From the NCBI GenBank assembly GCA_018350325.1, contig JAEVLN010000019.1, forward strand, positions 1-64,000: a stretch of 64,000 nt of DNA, given 5' to 3'. The notes under the pieces were generated by a model. It had not been told where the DNA came from. It saw only the letters and a program-made list of their open reading frames with translations, and ran no database searches. The position numbers were made by a program, and so were the translations under genes. The stretch is from Globodera rostochiensis. Its lineage: Eukaryota > Nematoda > Chromadorea > Rhabditida > Heteroderidae. Of this stretch, positions 21,158 to 33,612 are shown one piece after another; the first letter of the stretch is position 1, and each line of letters opens with the position of its first letter.

Positions 21158-24100
21158 TTTTGCAGATTTCTTTTTCCCGTGAGCGATGGTTTCAATTGTT
21201 GTTAAACGTATCAATTACCAAAGCGAAGTGATTTTATGCCACCAAATTTATTTGCATAAAATGTGGCGGCGGCGCTTTTTGGATTGGTTGGACTGACAAA
21301 TGAAAAAGCGCGGGTCGCGTTTTTTGGCTCGTGTTAAGCAAAACGGGCGAAATGTTTAAATTGAATTGAATTTTAGTCCAAATGGTTTATATATAATAAA
21401 TTTTCCAATTTTTGTGCGAAATAAATGTTTAACAGCCCACAGAAAATGTGTGGGAAAGGCCAAGGCTAAATGGGCCAAGCTCTCTCTGGTTGGTGGGAAT
21501 TTAAACATTTTGTAGCTAATTGACTGACTGATTTACGGCTTTTCCCTGCCCACCCAAAACTTAACCATTGAGTTTTGTGGTGAAATTCTGCTCCTAATTT
21601 GGACGGTCCCGACGGGGGACGTAAGGAAATTGCGCTTTCAATAATGCGTTGCGTTCATCTGTGGGAAATTAATTGGGAAACGAATTTAAAAATGAAATTT
21701 GGGGATGACGGACGAAATGAACAAAAATTGGCCAAATTCGAACGGAATAAATTTTATGGCAATTTCTATTTTATTCATAGGGGAAAAAACGGCTCTTTGA
21801 GGTCATTTTTATTTATTTATTAATCCGGCGCGTACGGTAAGAAAAATCAAAAAGTTGTGGAAAAACGGAGGCAATTCATTCGGTACCTGAAAATTCCTCG
21901 AGGGGAACTTCACTTTTTGTTGCGATTTGGCGTAAAGAAACATAAAATTGCGGATTCCCTCCCCCCCCCCCCCCCCCCGGTCCGCCCGGTTCTTTCGATC
22001 TTCAATCGATTTAGAAAAAAAAAACTCTTTGCTGGGGGGGGGGGGGCACACATTTGAGGAGGAGCATGAGTTTGGGGAGTTTGGGGGGGGGGAGGCCGGG
22101 AGGGCGGGGGTCTTTGGGGGAGCACAAATTCCCCCCCCCCCCCAACCATTGAATTTTCTTCACTTAAAACAGCCCAGAGCAGCAAAAAATAGGTGGCAAC
22201 AGCGGCAGCAGCAGCAGCACCGGAGGGGGCGGTGGCTGCAAATATAAAATATGGGGGGGGGGGCAGAGACGGAGAGGAGGCGGAGGTTATCAACGCACCT
22301 TGGCTTGGCCCCAGCCCCGCTATTTCCAGCCGGACCACCACAACACTCTGTGCACGCCGCCGCCTCCTCAAATGCCGTTGTCTCTCGATGTCTCTGCCCG
22401 TCTGTCACCAACCATTTTCATCACATCCATCTCCTCCCCCCCCCCCCTCTCCCCTCTCTCTCTCCCGTTTTTTGTGTTCATCTATCTGTTGTCACCCCCA
22501 ACCCCCAACCCCCCGTCCATTCTCCCGGCGGGGCCGTCCGTTCCGCGATACGCCGCCCCCCCCCCGGGCCCGCCCGCCCGCCCGCACCCAAATCCATTCA
22601 TCAAATTCATGTTAAGTATAATGTCGCACCTATGCTTTAGGCGTTTTTTAAACAGAAATGAAATGGGTAAGCCTATGAAAAAAACCGAATACGCAACAAA
22701 TTTGAAAAAAATTATTAAAAAAGAAAAATAATTACCTAGTTTAATCTTTTATTACTTAAAGATAAATAAATAAATGTGTCGGAATAATTTATAACAAATA
22801 AATATAGAGAAATGGATTTTATGTAAAAAATAATCCACGATTTGGAAGTTTAGTGCCGCTTCAAAACTAACACTTACAACCAACTTATGTAATAGCGGAT
22901 TTTTTAATTTTGATACGAAAAATCAGAAAAAAATGTTACTTTTTTATTTGGCCATGTCTGTCTGAGAATAATACAAAAAAATAAACATGAGCAGCAAATT
23001 TGTGAGCATTTCTCACAAAACCAAAATATGATAAGAAAAGAAAGGAGAGAATGCCAAATTTGTGGAAGAAATTATCAAAATGATAAAAGTTTCGTTGCAT
23101 TTTTATTTTAAACCCAAAAATGTTTGATGCACACACAGCCTTTAGGCTTTATTTTGTTTTAATTAATTTACAAAATCTTTGAACTGCTTGAAGGTCACGA
23201 ACTAAATAAAATGTTGAAGTTGAGGGACGAAATGTTCTTTCGTTATTTGAGATGAAAAAAGTGGTAAAGTTGCTGCATGAGAAAGGATGCTTTGGGGGAA
23301 GGGGGACTCCGTCCGATTCGCTTCATCGCTGGGGGGGGGGGGACTTATTCCCCACCCCCACCCCCCGAGCGCAGAACGTTCTTCCAATCCAGCCGCCCAT
23401 CATCCATCCGTCCGTTCACATTTTTAGCACATCCTCCGAAACATTCATCCATCCTTCCCCACCCTTAGCCTCCCCCCCCCCAGCCCCCACAATCTGCCCC
23501 ACCCCCACCCCACCCCCACACCCCCCCACCCCCTCCCCCACTCCCACTCCCTCCCCCCCCCACCCCCACACCCCCCCCCCTCCCCCAGTCCCTCCCACCC
23601 CACCCCCACCCCCCCCAACTCCCCCCCCCCACCCTCCCACCCCCCCCCCCACTCTTCCCAATAATAAAATCCGCGCAGCCATCAGCCAGTTTTTCTCAAC
23701 TGCGCGGAGTTGCGCTCATCGTTCGCCCCCTCCCCTCTGTCCCCTCCGGCGATTTACCTCCCCTCCAAAATCATTTGAGCAAATTTTTAGGGGAAGTAAA
23801 GAAAATAAATGAATGACGACTGACTTTTCGGCTTGTGACTTACGAACAACGTCGACACAACTGCTGGGGGGAAGAACAGTGGCGACGGGGGCAAAAAACG
23901 CGTTTTCCCCGTCTGTTTTGCCCTGCTTATGGTTGTCAGATCAGACGAATGTTGCAGAGAAGCGGAGGGAGGGGGGGGGGGGAAGCATAATTGGTTAGAA
24001 TGGATGAACACGGGAGGCTTCGCAAAAGATAAATTTGGGGAGGAGAGGGCGGGCGGGGGGGGGGATGATCCGGACATGATCAACCAGCAGAATCTGATCA

Positions 24101-24639
24101 TTAGATTAAGCCGAAAGTATAATTTAAAAAGAAAGAAAAGATAAAGTAATTTTGGGGGCTGAGATGATAATAATTGGTACTACCTATTATTTATGATTAG
24201 TTTAATTTGTTCTATTATGGGTCAAACAATTAAATTTATTAAAAAAGTCACAAATACAATAAAAAATTGCGTAAAGCTGCATTTATTTGTTAAAAAATAC
24301 TGGCATAGGCACGGCCACTCGGATGCCCGGATATCCGCGGAAACGGGACGGTTAAATTTGCGAAATTCATTTTGTCAAAATAAGATTTTTGGATTAAGCG
24401 ATTCGATTTAAGAAATTTTCCCGTTGGTGCTTTATTGGCGCCGTCAGACCAAACCCCCACCCAACTCCCATTGAAATATAAAATTAATAAAAAAAGAGCG
24501 TAGCAAAAAAACGTATTTATGGACTTTTTAACGTAAAAAATAAATTTTTATATGAAATTTAAACAAATTTTCTTAGCAAAACTCTTATTTGACGAATTTG
24601 TTCAATTTTTGGACAAAATTTACATAGCAAAAAATTGCT

Positions 24640-24790
24640 TAAATTTTCTAAAATTTTCCGACGGCGCCTATCGGCACCGTCTGTCTGCCTCGCCATCATC
24701 CAAAAAAAATTAAAAATGTCTTCAAAAGACCACACATTCTTAAGAAACTGCAATAACACTCGAAAATGCACCCCCAAAAACTGAATTTTT
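24640..24790. repeat. Diverged copy of the A/B/C element core
   Basis: 'ttccgacggcgcctatcggc' with matching AT-rich flank ('aaattttctaaaattttcc') resembles the internal core of elements A, B and C. Possible degenerate ends are 'ctcggatgcccggatatccg' (about 24318) and 'cggataaccgcggggccgag' (about 24921), but there is no clean TIR or target duplication. Confidence 0.45.
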
Positions 24791-25432
24791 AAGTCAGCTT
24801 CCCGAGCCCCAGAAAATTTCGGTTTTAATCAAACGATTCAAAAATATCTGAAGACATTTGTTTCGAAGAAGAACATTAATTTTTCGAACTTTGAAGCAAT
24901 CTCAGTAAGTTTAAAATAATGCGGATAACCGCGGGGCCGAGCAAATTTATTTGACAGATTCATTGGGGAAACTTTTTAGTTCAAAAATAAGTCTAAAGGA
25001 ATTTCGGAGCAAATCAGCAGTTCCAATCAGCGATCGCATTCGTTGGAGGAGACCAATGCTTTGTCCGTCCGCCCAAACCCCGTCAAATGTCCCCCCCCCC
25101 CTCACTCTCTTCACAAACATTCCCAGACAAATTCATAAAAAATGGACATTTACACGGAAAGCGCCGCAGCCTTATGTGTGTGTATAGATAGGTAAGTAAA
25201 TTGACTCTTTCATTGTGTCAATTAGAGAAGTTGCCATTCATTACATTGCGCGACATCAAAACACCAATCGCCGCCGCACATTATTAGCATTATCAGCAAG
25301 CAGTTCTTCGACAAATTTGTGAAGCAATCAGTGACATTAGATGGCACAGATCGAATAAATTTATAATTTAGCTTATTTGTTGGAATTGGGTTTGCTAATG
25401 GAGGTTGGGGTATATTTACATAGAACGACTTT

Positions 25433-25650
25433 TTAGCACCTATAAAACCTAAACCCCCGATTTCTAAATAGGCTGTAACCCATTTTTGGACTAGTTTAGG
25501 GTATATAAAAGTGGGTTTTAGCCCCTAAAACCCCATTTTGGACTAATTTAGGTATATAAAAGTGGGGTTTTAGCCCCTAAAAACCTATTTCGGACTAATT
25601 TAGGTACCATAAAAACCGGGTGTTATCACCTAAAAATCCGGGCCCTATTA
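25433..25650. repeat. Short tandem repeat, about 57-bp unit
   Basis: Three or four imperfect copies of 'tttggactaatttaggtata' plus 'taaaagtggggttttagccc' with a palindromic 'ttttagcccctaaaa'. It is located in non-coding DNA. Confidence 0.7.
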
Positions 25651-26319
25651 TTATCAATAAAATAATATTTGCATTATTTTCATTTTGTTTGTTTAAATTT
25701 CTACGGCAAATTTCGTAAGCAAATCTTTGTTTTGCTGTTGGTTTCCAACCAATTTTTTTTTTGATTTATTTATCCCTTCAAATGTCAGCAAATCTCTCAG
25801 CCGCCCCCCAACCCCACGAAGTTTAATCCGTTCAGCATTAATATGTTCGACCAGTCCACTTGCCTTGCCGAACAAATTCAGCACCACTCAACCAATCCCT
25901 GCAAAATGTCAGCCACCCAACGGCACAGTCTATGAACGTCAAATGCCTTTTTTTGCATCAAATGGTGAGGCCAGAAATCTCTATTAATTAAAAGGATTTA
26001 TGGCACAGAGAAAAGTAAGGAAACGGTACGCTTGAGGATTAAATTCTACAAAAAAGCTTTTGGGAATTTTTTTAGCAAAAACATCGGTTGGAGAGAGGGA
26101 TTAAAAGAGACCGAATGTGTGAAATTGCGAAGCGTTGGGATGGATTTAATAAGAAAAAAGCAAGATTTAAGATAAAATATTTTTACTAAATACCAATAAA
26201 ATCAGATTAAAGAGAAAATGTTTAACAACAATTGTTGTTGAGCAGGACAAAGTCAAAGTTCTTGCTTCGAACTTTATACAAAGAAACCCAAATTAAATTT
26301 AGAAATATTTTAAAAATTA

Positions 26320-26337
26320 TTAAATTATAGGGCGTAC

Positions 26338-26384
<47 letters not shown>

Positions 26385-26616
26385 GCCGAGCTTTAGCTTC
26401 AAAACCATTTGAAGAATGCCGAACGTCGTTGTCGCTGTGATTTAGGCTAAATTCGGTGGCAAAAGCGTTGTTAGTAGCAAAGTTTGTTGGGCTTTGCGGC
26501 TGTTGGAAATGGTTTTGTTGTTGTTGTTGTTGTAAATGGTACTGTGTGCTGTTGCTGGACTGCTGGTAGAACATTTGATCTTCTACCGATGGAATGATTA
26601 GGCTGTTGTGCATCAA
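26320..26616 (-). CDS. Polyglutamine exon (orphan, possibly a 5' exon)
   Basis: A 98-codon frame starting MMHNSLIIPSVEDQMFYQQS, Gln/Asn/Ser-rich, ending in a run of about 17 CAA codons directly followed by GTACGC, a good splice donor (CAA|GTACGC near 26337). This suggests a real first exon, 26338-26616, whose partner exons were not found. One candidate is the zinc-finger gene on the same strand 5.2 kb downstream, whose second exon would be in phase, but its acceptor there (AAAAAG) is weak. Pure CAA repeat, likely length-polymorphic. Confidence 0.45.
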
Positions 26617-29338
26617 TTAATGCTCATAATTAGTCTGATAACATTGTCATTAGTTAATTATATAATAAAGAACGGATTTTCGTCCCTTTGTTTCTAAATC
26701 GGAGGTTGGCTGGCGTCCGGATGTGCTGTCTCTGGTCGCCTTTTTAAAACCAGAAATTAGAATTCTGGCCGTAAATCTGAATCCAAATTCCGAAAAAATT
26801 TCTCTATTCAATTTAAGCAGAGCAATTTTCTAAAATATAATTGGCGGGACGAGAAAATTTTTAAAGTTTTTGTTTCTTTTTTTCGTTGTGAAATTTGCAA
26901 TTAAAATTTAAATGCGGTATAATTTTTATAGAAGCGGAAGTGGGGGCGGTGCCGAACAAATTTTCACAAAAAATAGTCAATTTTTTGAAAAAAAAAATAA
27001 TCCAAAATTTCCAAAGACCTCAAAAATATGTTTTGAAAATTTAGCCTCATCGGCACCAAATAATCTACTGCCCAATTTTTTACCATTGTAAGTCTAAATT
27101 ATTACAAAATAATATTTTTAATTGTTTCAAGGGATTTTTTTTGCAAAATGGTAGAAAAATAACGCTTTTTGTTAAGATTTAACTGCCAACATTTTGAAAA
27201 AATGGCAGTGTTTTATTCCAAATTTGAATGATTTAATGCAAATTTTTGTTTTGTTTTTACTTAAAAACTCAGAATTTTTAATTATTCATTGATCTTTGCC
27301 TAATCACCAGCGTAGCACAAAAGAAATGGCCAGTGATTGTGACCAATTATCAGAAATTTATGCCAATTTCCCCGCCCAGACTAATTAATGTATGAACGAA
27401 GATTAAAAGCAAATCCACTGATGTAAATTATGTTAGGGGAGGGGGGGGGGGGAGATTAAAAGGGGAAAAGTGGCGGAATGCCACAATTAAATCCGCAAAT
27501 ACGCGGCCGTGCCAACACTGCAAATGATGGTGTGAATTGGCATTGGCATTTTGTGTGGCGGCATATTTTATAGGAGGCGTTGGACACAAAAAAGGGGGGG
27601 GGGGGAAGCGGATTCATACAATGAACAATTTTGATTCTTGGCTTTGACATAACATTTGTCAGGGAAATCCCCTGCCTACGCGCCAACAATTTTTCTGTTC
27701 ACATTTATTCATTTTGAAAGAATATAAAACTGAAAAACGCAATCTTTGCATGACGCTAAAAAAAAGCGTTTCGATTCCAAAAGCGGAATTATGTGCCACT
27801 TGTGATGAATTCCAATTTTCAGATCCGCGTACAATAAACGGAGGTGGGAAGCAAAAATGCCACTAATGGGGAAATTATTACAAATAAAAAAAAGTGAAAT
27901 AAGAAATGCCAAAAAACTCTCTCCCTCCCAAATGGCACGATATCTGCTAATTGCAGAAAAAATAAACCATTTAATTAAAAAATCATAATATATTTTAATT
28001 CTCTGTAATCAAATTATTAAATTAACATTATTGTCAAATGTAAAATTTCATCAATTATTATAAAATTACAAATTCGCAAATTAGTTTTTTTTTAATTTAT
28101 AGAGTGGAATCCGTTCCTCAATTAATTCAATAAGCATATTCATGGTTTCTAAGCTGTTTCTGTTGAACCCGCCGCCATGTTCAAATGTGATTTTTGGTTT
28201 TACTATTGTCTGATCAATCATTTTAAGAACAGTGCCGAAACGAATGATGGCACATAAAAGGAAGGTGATGAGGGAAGAAAAAGATGATAATGAAAGATTT
28301 GGGGGGGGGGGAAGTGAAGAAGGGCTTCTTCCTTCGCTCTTCAACAGTTCTTCCGTTATTGGGACACGGATGAAAAATAATTAGGGGAAGGATTGGAGAA
28401 CAAATGAGGGCGAAAGTCGCTTTAATTATGCTAAAATCTGCCAGCGTCCGCTCCGCTGGAATAAATGACGAAAAACGGTCCCTGGAGATTTTTACGCCGA
28501 AAACGCCGCCCGCATTCAACCACAGCGTTCTTTACAGCTGCGTGTGGTCCCGAGAAGCTTCAGAGACCAATCAAAAATTTCACAAATAAATCAAAAGTCT
28601 ATTTTTAATTCGTATTAAATATTAAAATTCTAAGATTAAAACAGTTAATAGCCGGAGATTTAAATTAATCTAAAGTTTAGCAGCGTGGCGAAAGGCTTCC
28701 CGATGTTTCGCTTGAGCAATTAAAAGGACAAAAATGGAAGAAAAAGCGGCTTTTGCATGGGCGAAGAAAAATTCTTTGATATTTGCAAAAAAATGAAATC
28801 AATTAGTAATTAATTCTCTTCAGAATGAGTTTAGCCAACAAAATTTTAAAAACCATTCCAATTTCCATTTTTTTTAAAATTTTCAACTTTCCCGCTCCTT
28901 TCCCAATCAGCCCGAAGAACATTGATTGAGGCAAACCTCATAGTCAATATTCAAAGATTTTAAACCAATTTTATGGAGTTTCCAATTGTTTAAAAGAACA
29001 TTGTGCTCTGCTAAACCTCCACTTGTCAAGGATCCGCAACACTTCCACTGATGTATTATTCATAAAAACCCATTCAATAAAAATTGATGAAGCATTCATT
29101 TTGACTAATTTTGCTGTTAGCGCCTCTGATCCACCGCGCAAATTGAATGTTTGTCGACGCCACCCATACACAACAACCTGTTGGAAGCATCGTTCTCAAC
29201 CTCGATGAATTAAGCTAATTTGCGCATTTCGATCAGCCCCTCCTTGTTTTCTGCCAAAATGACTGATCAGAAGTGTTGTTGGGTTTGTCCGACCGTCCCG
29301 CCATTAATTAGCAACATTCCTTGTCGTTCTTGAAAACG
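26617..29338. other. Intergenic, AT-rich with G-runs
   Basis: No well-supported gene. A minus-strand frame ending at 28081 (about 46 residues, MIDQTIVKPKITFEHGGGFN...) and another at 28971-29171 look mildly protein-like but have no recognisable domain or partner exon. G-runs occur at about 27440, 27593 and 28300. Confidence 0.4.
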
Positions 29339-30962
29339 ATGTCCAATTTTTCCCTGATCATTCTGTTGTTTTTGGCACAAGGAATAGCGGAATATATGAA
29401 AGAGTGGCGATTTTTGCACGATCAGCGTAGGCACTGCTCACTGGACCAAAAGGTTTGTCTAAAATCCTAAAATTCGCATGCATTCAAATGTTTTAGGGCA
29501 GTAAAATTCGTTGCAAAAGGGTCGGATTTCCAGTGCAGCCTATGGCATCATGTCAAGGTCCATGTTCATCACCAACGTCATGTCAGGGTCCATGTTCATC
29601 ACCAATTTCACATTCGTCGTCATCATTTTCGACTTTCCAACATTCCTCGCCATGTTTTTTGTCAGTAATTGGCCCGTCACCATGCGGAAGATTGGCCAAC
29701 AACAACAACAACAACAACAACGACAATAATTTTGCGGAAGGATGTTCATCATCTGCAAATTGTTTCCCATCAGAAAATGTTGGTGCTGAACCATCATTTC
29801 ATGAAGATGGAGGTGTTCAACAACCAAACCAAGGATTTGAGCAGGAATATTCACCTAAACAGCAGCAAGAACATTTTGTTCCATTAGTGGGCCAACAGAA
29901 TGGGCAATTGCCCGAACCGGTGGCTCAAAATGAATGCTCTGGCCAATCGTGCAAAAGTTCGGTCGGAAAACAGTTTGATGAAGCGGTGCCCGTTGCAGCA
30001 ATTCCCCCAACAACGCAACAACAATCGATTGCAGTTGGAAGTGCCAATAATGGCATCCCATCACAAGTGTGCCAAAGAAATGAGGACAGCAAAGGCAAAA
30101 ATTAGACATTTTAAATTTATAATTTACTTTCATTAGCAATTGTTTTTGAAGTTTTTCTGAAATATTGAAAAACCCTTTTGACGCCCTTAAAATTCGTTCA
30201 GCTCCTTATTGTTGCAACAACGAGTTGAAGCAGGCGATGAAAGATGCTTATGAAAGTGCCGGCGTGTGCTGTGCCAGGAAAGACTGTCCCGGGGCGGGAC
30301 GCTTTCACTGTTGCAACACACAAAGATTGGCGAACCTTATTCAAGTGAGGCATTTCTTTCACATTTTCTTCCACATACCACCGGTATGTTTTTGGATTTT
30401 TTTGAAACAAAAAACAAAATGAATTGCATTATTAATTTAAGCAATAATTTTTAAAATTGGTTTTTTCAAATTAAATGTATTGGAAAAATGAATTATAAAT
30501 TCTGTAAAGGCACACTGCGAGCAACGATTTGGCGTCACTTTCGAAGTTATTGTTGGACTTCGCGACTTTTCCTTGCACAGCCATTATTATGAGAATTATT
30601 TGTGCAAAATTTCTGACGGTGAAAGGTAATAAATACTCTTTAAAATGTCGCATTTATTTTGGATTTGAATTGAACTTCTTCAACTCCTCCTCTCTAACAG
30701 TCGAATCGCCGCTTTTGCCAGCGCCCGGGGCGTTTGCTTGGCCGATGGCAGTCCAGCGAACACGAACAACGGCACAATTCCGGCGATGTGCGGCAGAGGA
30801 GCCACCACCACCACCACCACCACCACAGAGGGCGAGGAGGAACAGCAACAACGGGAAGGAGAAAGGTGTGGTGGTGAACAACAGCGGGGGCCCGAGTTGG
30901 ACGAGGACTATCATCTGGCCGAAGAGGGAAGCGGAAGGGACGGAACGAAGAACAGCGAGTGA
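29339..30962 (+). CDS. Ground-like domain (hedgehog-related, grl-type) secreted protein
   Basis: Nematode-specific secreted protein, probably cuticle or epidermis associated. Exons: 29339-29452, 29497-30094, 30202-30344, 30510-30625, 30701-30962; 410 aa. A signal peptide is at residues 1-18 (FSLIILLFLAQGIA). The middle is low complexity: two SCQGPCSSP repeats, Asn8, Gln-rich. The Cys-rich domain is split over exons 3-4: YCCNNELKQAMKDAYES, VCCARKDC, FHCCNTQRLANLI, HCEQRFGVTFEVIVG, DFSLHSHYYENYLC. This matches the ground-like pattern of paired Cys followed by a C..F.V...DFS...C core. Exon 5 adds about 85 residues after the domain (Thr8 then acidic/Gln-rich), unusual because grl proteins normally end soon after the domain. 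Intron 30095-30201 is GC-AG. Confidence 0.75.
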
Positions 30963-31102
30963 ATGAACAGAAAGAACGATACAACAAAAATTGTCCTCCC
31001 AATACGAATAATACACAAAGAATGAGAAAATGGCATTTTATTTTATTTTACCGATTGAAGCACTGCCAAATGAACGGGGTAAGGCTACCCCCAGCAGAAC
31101 TT

Positions 31103-31210
31103 GGGCGTTGCAGTGCCACGGAGTTAGTGCAGGGGCAAAAAGAGTTGTCTGTTAAATTGTTTAAACAATTTTGGCGTTATGACTTGCACAAATGAGTTTT
31201 TTGGCGTAAC
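31103..31210. repeat. Direct repeat flanking the AIG1-like gene (left copy)
   Basis: About 105 bp including 'gtgccacggagttagtgcag', 'agagttgtctgttaaattgt' and the palindrome GTTTAAAC. It recurs at 32866-33020 on the same strand. Confidence 0.85.
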
Positions 31211-31473
31211 GTCCCTTTGACTTCGGATGCAAGCCTTATTTCAATTTTACTCTCGTCATTGGACTACAACTTTTAGAATTAAGCCTTTAGGTACTCCTTT
31301 TTTTTCAATACCTTTTTTTAGCCTAAAAAATGGTCTCAAATAGGCACATTAAATGTGTCTACATATTTTTCTCATTGCGTTTTGCGCGTTTAATGTGGTC
31401 TAACCAACTTATGCCCGGTAAACATTTTACATTTTCATAAAATGTTGGACATTAAGTAATATTCGTTTTTCAG

Positions 31474-32596
31474 TTCCCAATGCTTACATCAGTTACCTCG
31501 CACAGAGAAGCCTGGTAAGTCGATATTTAGGCGTTGTTTTTGGTCTTACAAATTAGGTAATTCATTTTTTAAAGAACTTTCCGAAGGATTTGCGAATTTA
31601 ACTTCGCTAATATTAGAACAAATTTTATTTGGTTTTTTTGCGTTCGATTTTCGAAGACAAATTGTAATGCTTTTTAGTTGATCCAATGGTTCTACTACAC
31701 AACGGCAGCCATTCTCATGCCTTCGCAGTACCGATCGCGCGCTTCTGCGTCCAAACTTCATACTGTCACAGCGGCCATTGTCTTCCCGTTCTCTTTTGTA
31801 AGTCCAAAATTATCTCTAAACGAATTTTAATTTTATGATTTTTTTTAACGAAAATCAATGTCTTTTTAAATTAGAAATCGTTTAGTTGGTTGTTTTCAGG
31901 TTGTTGTCATGATGATTTGGGCTCAATACATCATGGACCCGGGAACGCAGACGAGCAAAGGGGAGCGCCGTCTTTTCACCATAACTTGGAGCCATATTGT
32001 AATTTGGCCCCTCTTCGCCATGCTGGTTGACATTTTCATGTGGCAGCACCAGCGCCCGAAGCCGTGCGGCTACAAAGCTGATATTGTACCGGCACTTATT
32101 TCTGTTTGCGGAGTCGCTTTGTACGTCTTCAAATTTCTTCATCAAATTTTGGAATTTAACTTTTGAAATGAGTGGTCGCGGGGATGTTCAAAACGCAGAA
32201 TTTAATTTTTACTAAGTGGTCGACCAAATATTTCTGCTTGATATTTAAAATTTATTTTTTTGACAATTTTAGGATTAATAGGATTTTGCCTTTTTTGTTC
32301 GTTATTCTTTGTTCTTTTTTAACGTACCAAGAAATTTACAAAAAACAAAATTTATTTTTCAAATTTCAGCTGTTACGCGCCCGTCGTGCGCTTTAACCTT
32401 TGGACGTACCCAATTTTCCGGAAATTTTACGTTGGATGCCGCCCAATAATCCCGATGTTATGTTGCTTTCCGATATTTGTGGAATTGCGACGCATGTATC
32501 CCAAGTGAGTGATTTGCTTTTCTCATTATCTAGAAATAAAAATTCAAAATGTTTAGGATCCTCAAAATCCGTTCGCTTTGGCCGACAGCTCACTAG
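31474..32596 (+). CDS. AIG1/ADTRP (FAR-17a) family membrane hydrolase, 5' end not found
   Basis: A multi-pass membrane serine/threonine-type hydrolase family; in mammals its members cleave fatty-acid esters of hydroxy fatty acids. Exons: 31474-31514, 31679-31798, 31900-32120, 32370-32504, 32557-32596; about 185 aa modelled, and a first exon with the start codon is still missing. Seen: FYYTTAAI, FPFSFVVVMMIWAQYIMDP, TWSHIVIWPLFAMLVDIFMW (with the His corresponding to the catalytic His), then CYAPVV...WTYPIF, which is the family's W.YP motif, and a short C-terminal tail. The upstream conserved Thr of the family would lie in or before the first modelled exon. The gene is bracketed by a direct repeat (31103 and 32866). 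Confidence 0.7.
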
Positions 32597-32865
32597 GAAG
32601 TGAAATGCGATAAAATAATCATTCGAAACATTTTTGTGCCATATTTGTTTCTGTTTATTCGCTCAATTGTTGCCGTTGTTTAGCGATCTCAAGAATCTGT
32701 TGTAATTTGCTTGTATTTTTTTCCTTAAAACTGATGTCAGGGCGGAATTTTTTCATTTATTTTTAGCAATGGTTTTTTTTGTTATGATGATATAACCTAT
32801 AATGGGCCTTTTCCCTGTGCATTTATTGGCATTTTTCCCAACAAAAAAAAAACTACAAAAAGGAT

Positions 32866-33020
32866 TCTGGCGTTGAAGTGCCACGGAGTTAGTGTAGGGG
32901 CAAAAAGAGTTGTCTGTTAAATTGTTTAAACAATTTTGGCGTTATGATTCACAAATGAATTTTTTGGCGTTATGATTTCCACAAATGAATTTTTTGGCAT
33001 TATGATTTGCACAAATGAAT
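32866..33020. repeat. Direct repeat flanking the AIG1-like gene (right copy) with short tandem
   Basis: It matches 31103-31210, then continues into three tandem copies of a 29-30-bp unit ('ggcgttatgatttccacaaa' plus 'tgaatttttt'). The left copy has a single unit. Confidence 0.85.
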
Positions 33021-33612
33021 TAAGTATTTTTAAATTTTATGTAAAAATGCTGGTTGAGCAGCCTTCAGCAAACCAACCACAACGTTTTTTACCTTTTCGA
33101 ATCGATACAAATTTCGGCAACATGGACAATTAGAAAGAACATTTACCTAATTTTTGTTTACCACATTCCCTTCTTTTTGCTATTTGATAAGAGCGCGTCA
33201 TAATCGATGTTTTTGATGGACAATGGGCGGGCGGACGGGTGGGGGACGAGGGGGGAGGGAGGGGGTTGGTGCTTTTTCTCCCTCATTCTGCTGCTGGTGG
33301 TGTACATCTGCTGCGATCCTCTCCTTCTCAACCCACAAAATCCATTGTGATGTAGTGAAGGCGACATATACATACACTTGCACTATATTTTTTCCATTCA
33401 TGCGGAATGAGGAGTTTTATTCTTTCCTCCCCCCCCCCCCATTCATTCCAATCCAATCGCACCAATCCGGTCGAATCCAATCTTCTCTATTCCTTAAATA
33501 AACGAAAATTCGCATAAATTAAGCACATTCGTATGCATTCACTCAATTCATTTTCTTATTTCAGAGTAAAAGACAAGCAGCAGCCTATTTAAGCAAATTT
33601 TACCGAACAAAA
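33021..33612. other. Intergenic / metallothionein promoter region
   Basis: Non-coding, with a G-rich stretch (about 33238-33268) and a C10 run (about 33430). No clear TATA or metal-response element was identified by eye. Confidence 0.35.

Larger units (their letters stand above)
21158..26319. other. Long intergenic region rich in poly-C/poly-G tracts
   Basis: About 5 kb with no convincing gene. It holds runs of 10-18 C or G at about 21960, 22036, 22130, 22252, 23329, 23969 and 24055. It also has a C-rich array at 23465-23655 (CCCCAC/CCCTCC units) and a CT-rich stretch at 22430-22560. Open frames here are Pro- or Gly-rich artefacts of these tracts. At about 24655-24690 there is a diverged copy of the GC palindrome found in elements A-C ('gacggcgcctatcggcaccg'). 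Three 55-bp-type repeats lie at 25430-25650. Confidence 0.5.

Noticed and set aside
22193..23812. Several Pro-rich frames of 100-190 residues
   Set aside because: Produced by poly-C tracts and C-rich arrays; no consistent frame, domain or introns.
25693..25987. Possible exon (MVLNLFGKASGLVEH...) on the minus strand as partner of the polyQ exon
   Set aside because: The acceptor before it is in the wrong phase for the polyQ exon, and the frame has no recognisable domain.
29540..30139. Minus-strand frames over the ground-like gene
   Set aside because: Shadows of the plus-strand gene, which has a signal peptide, Cys motif and exact exon phases.
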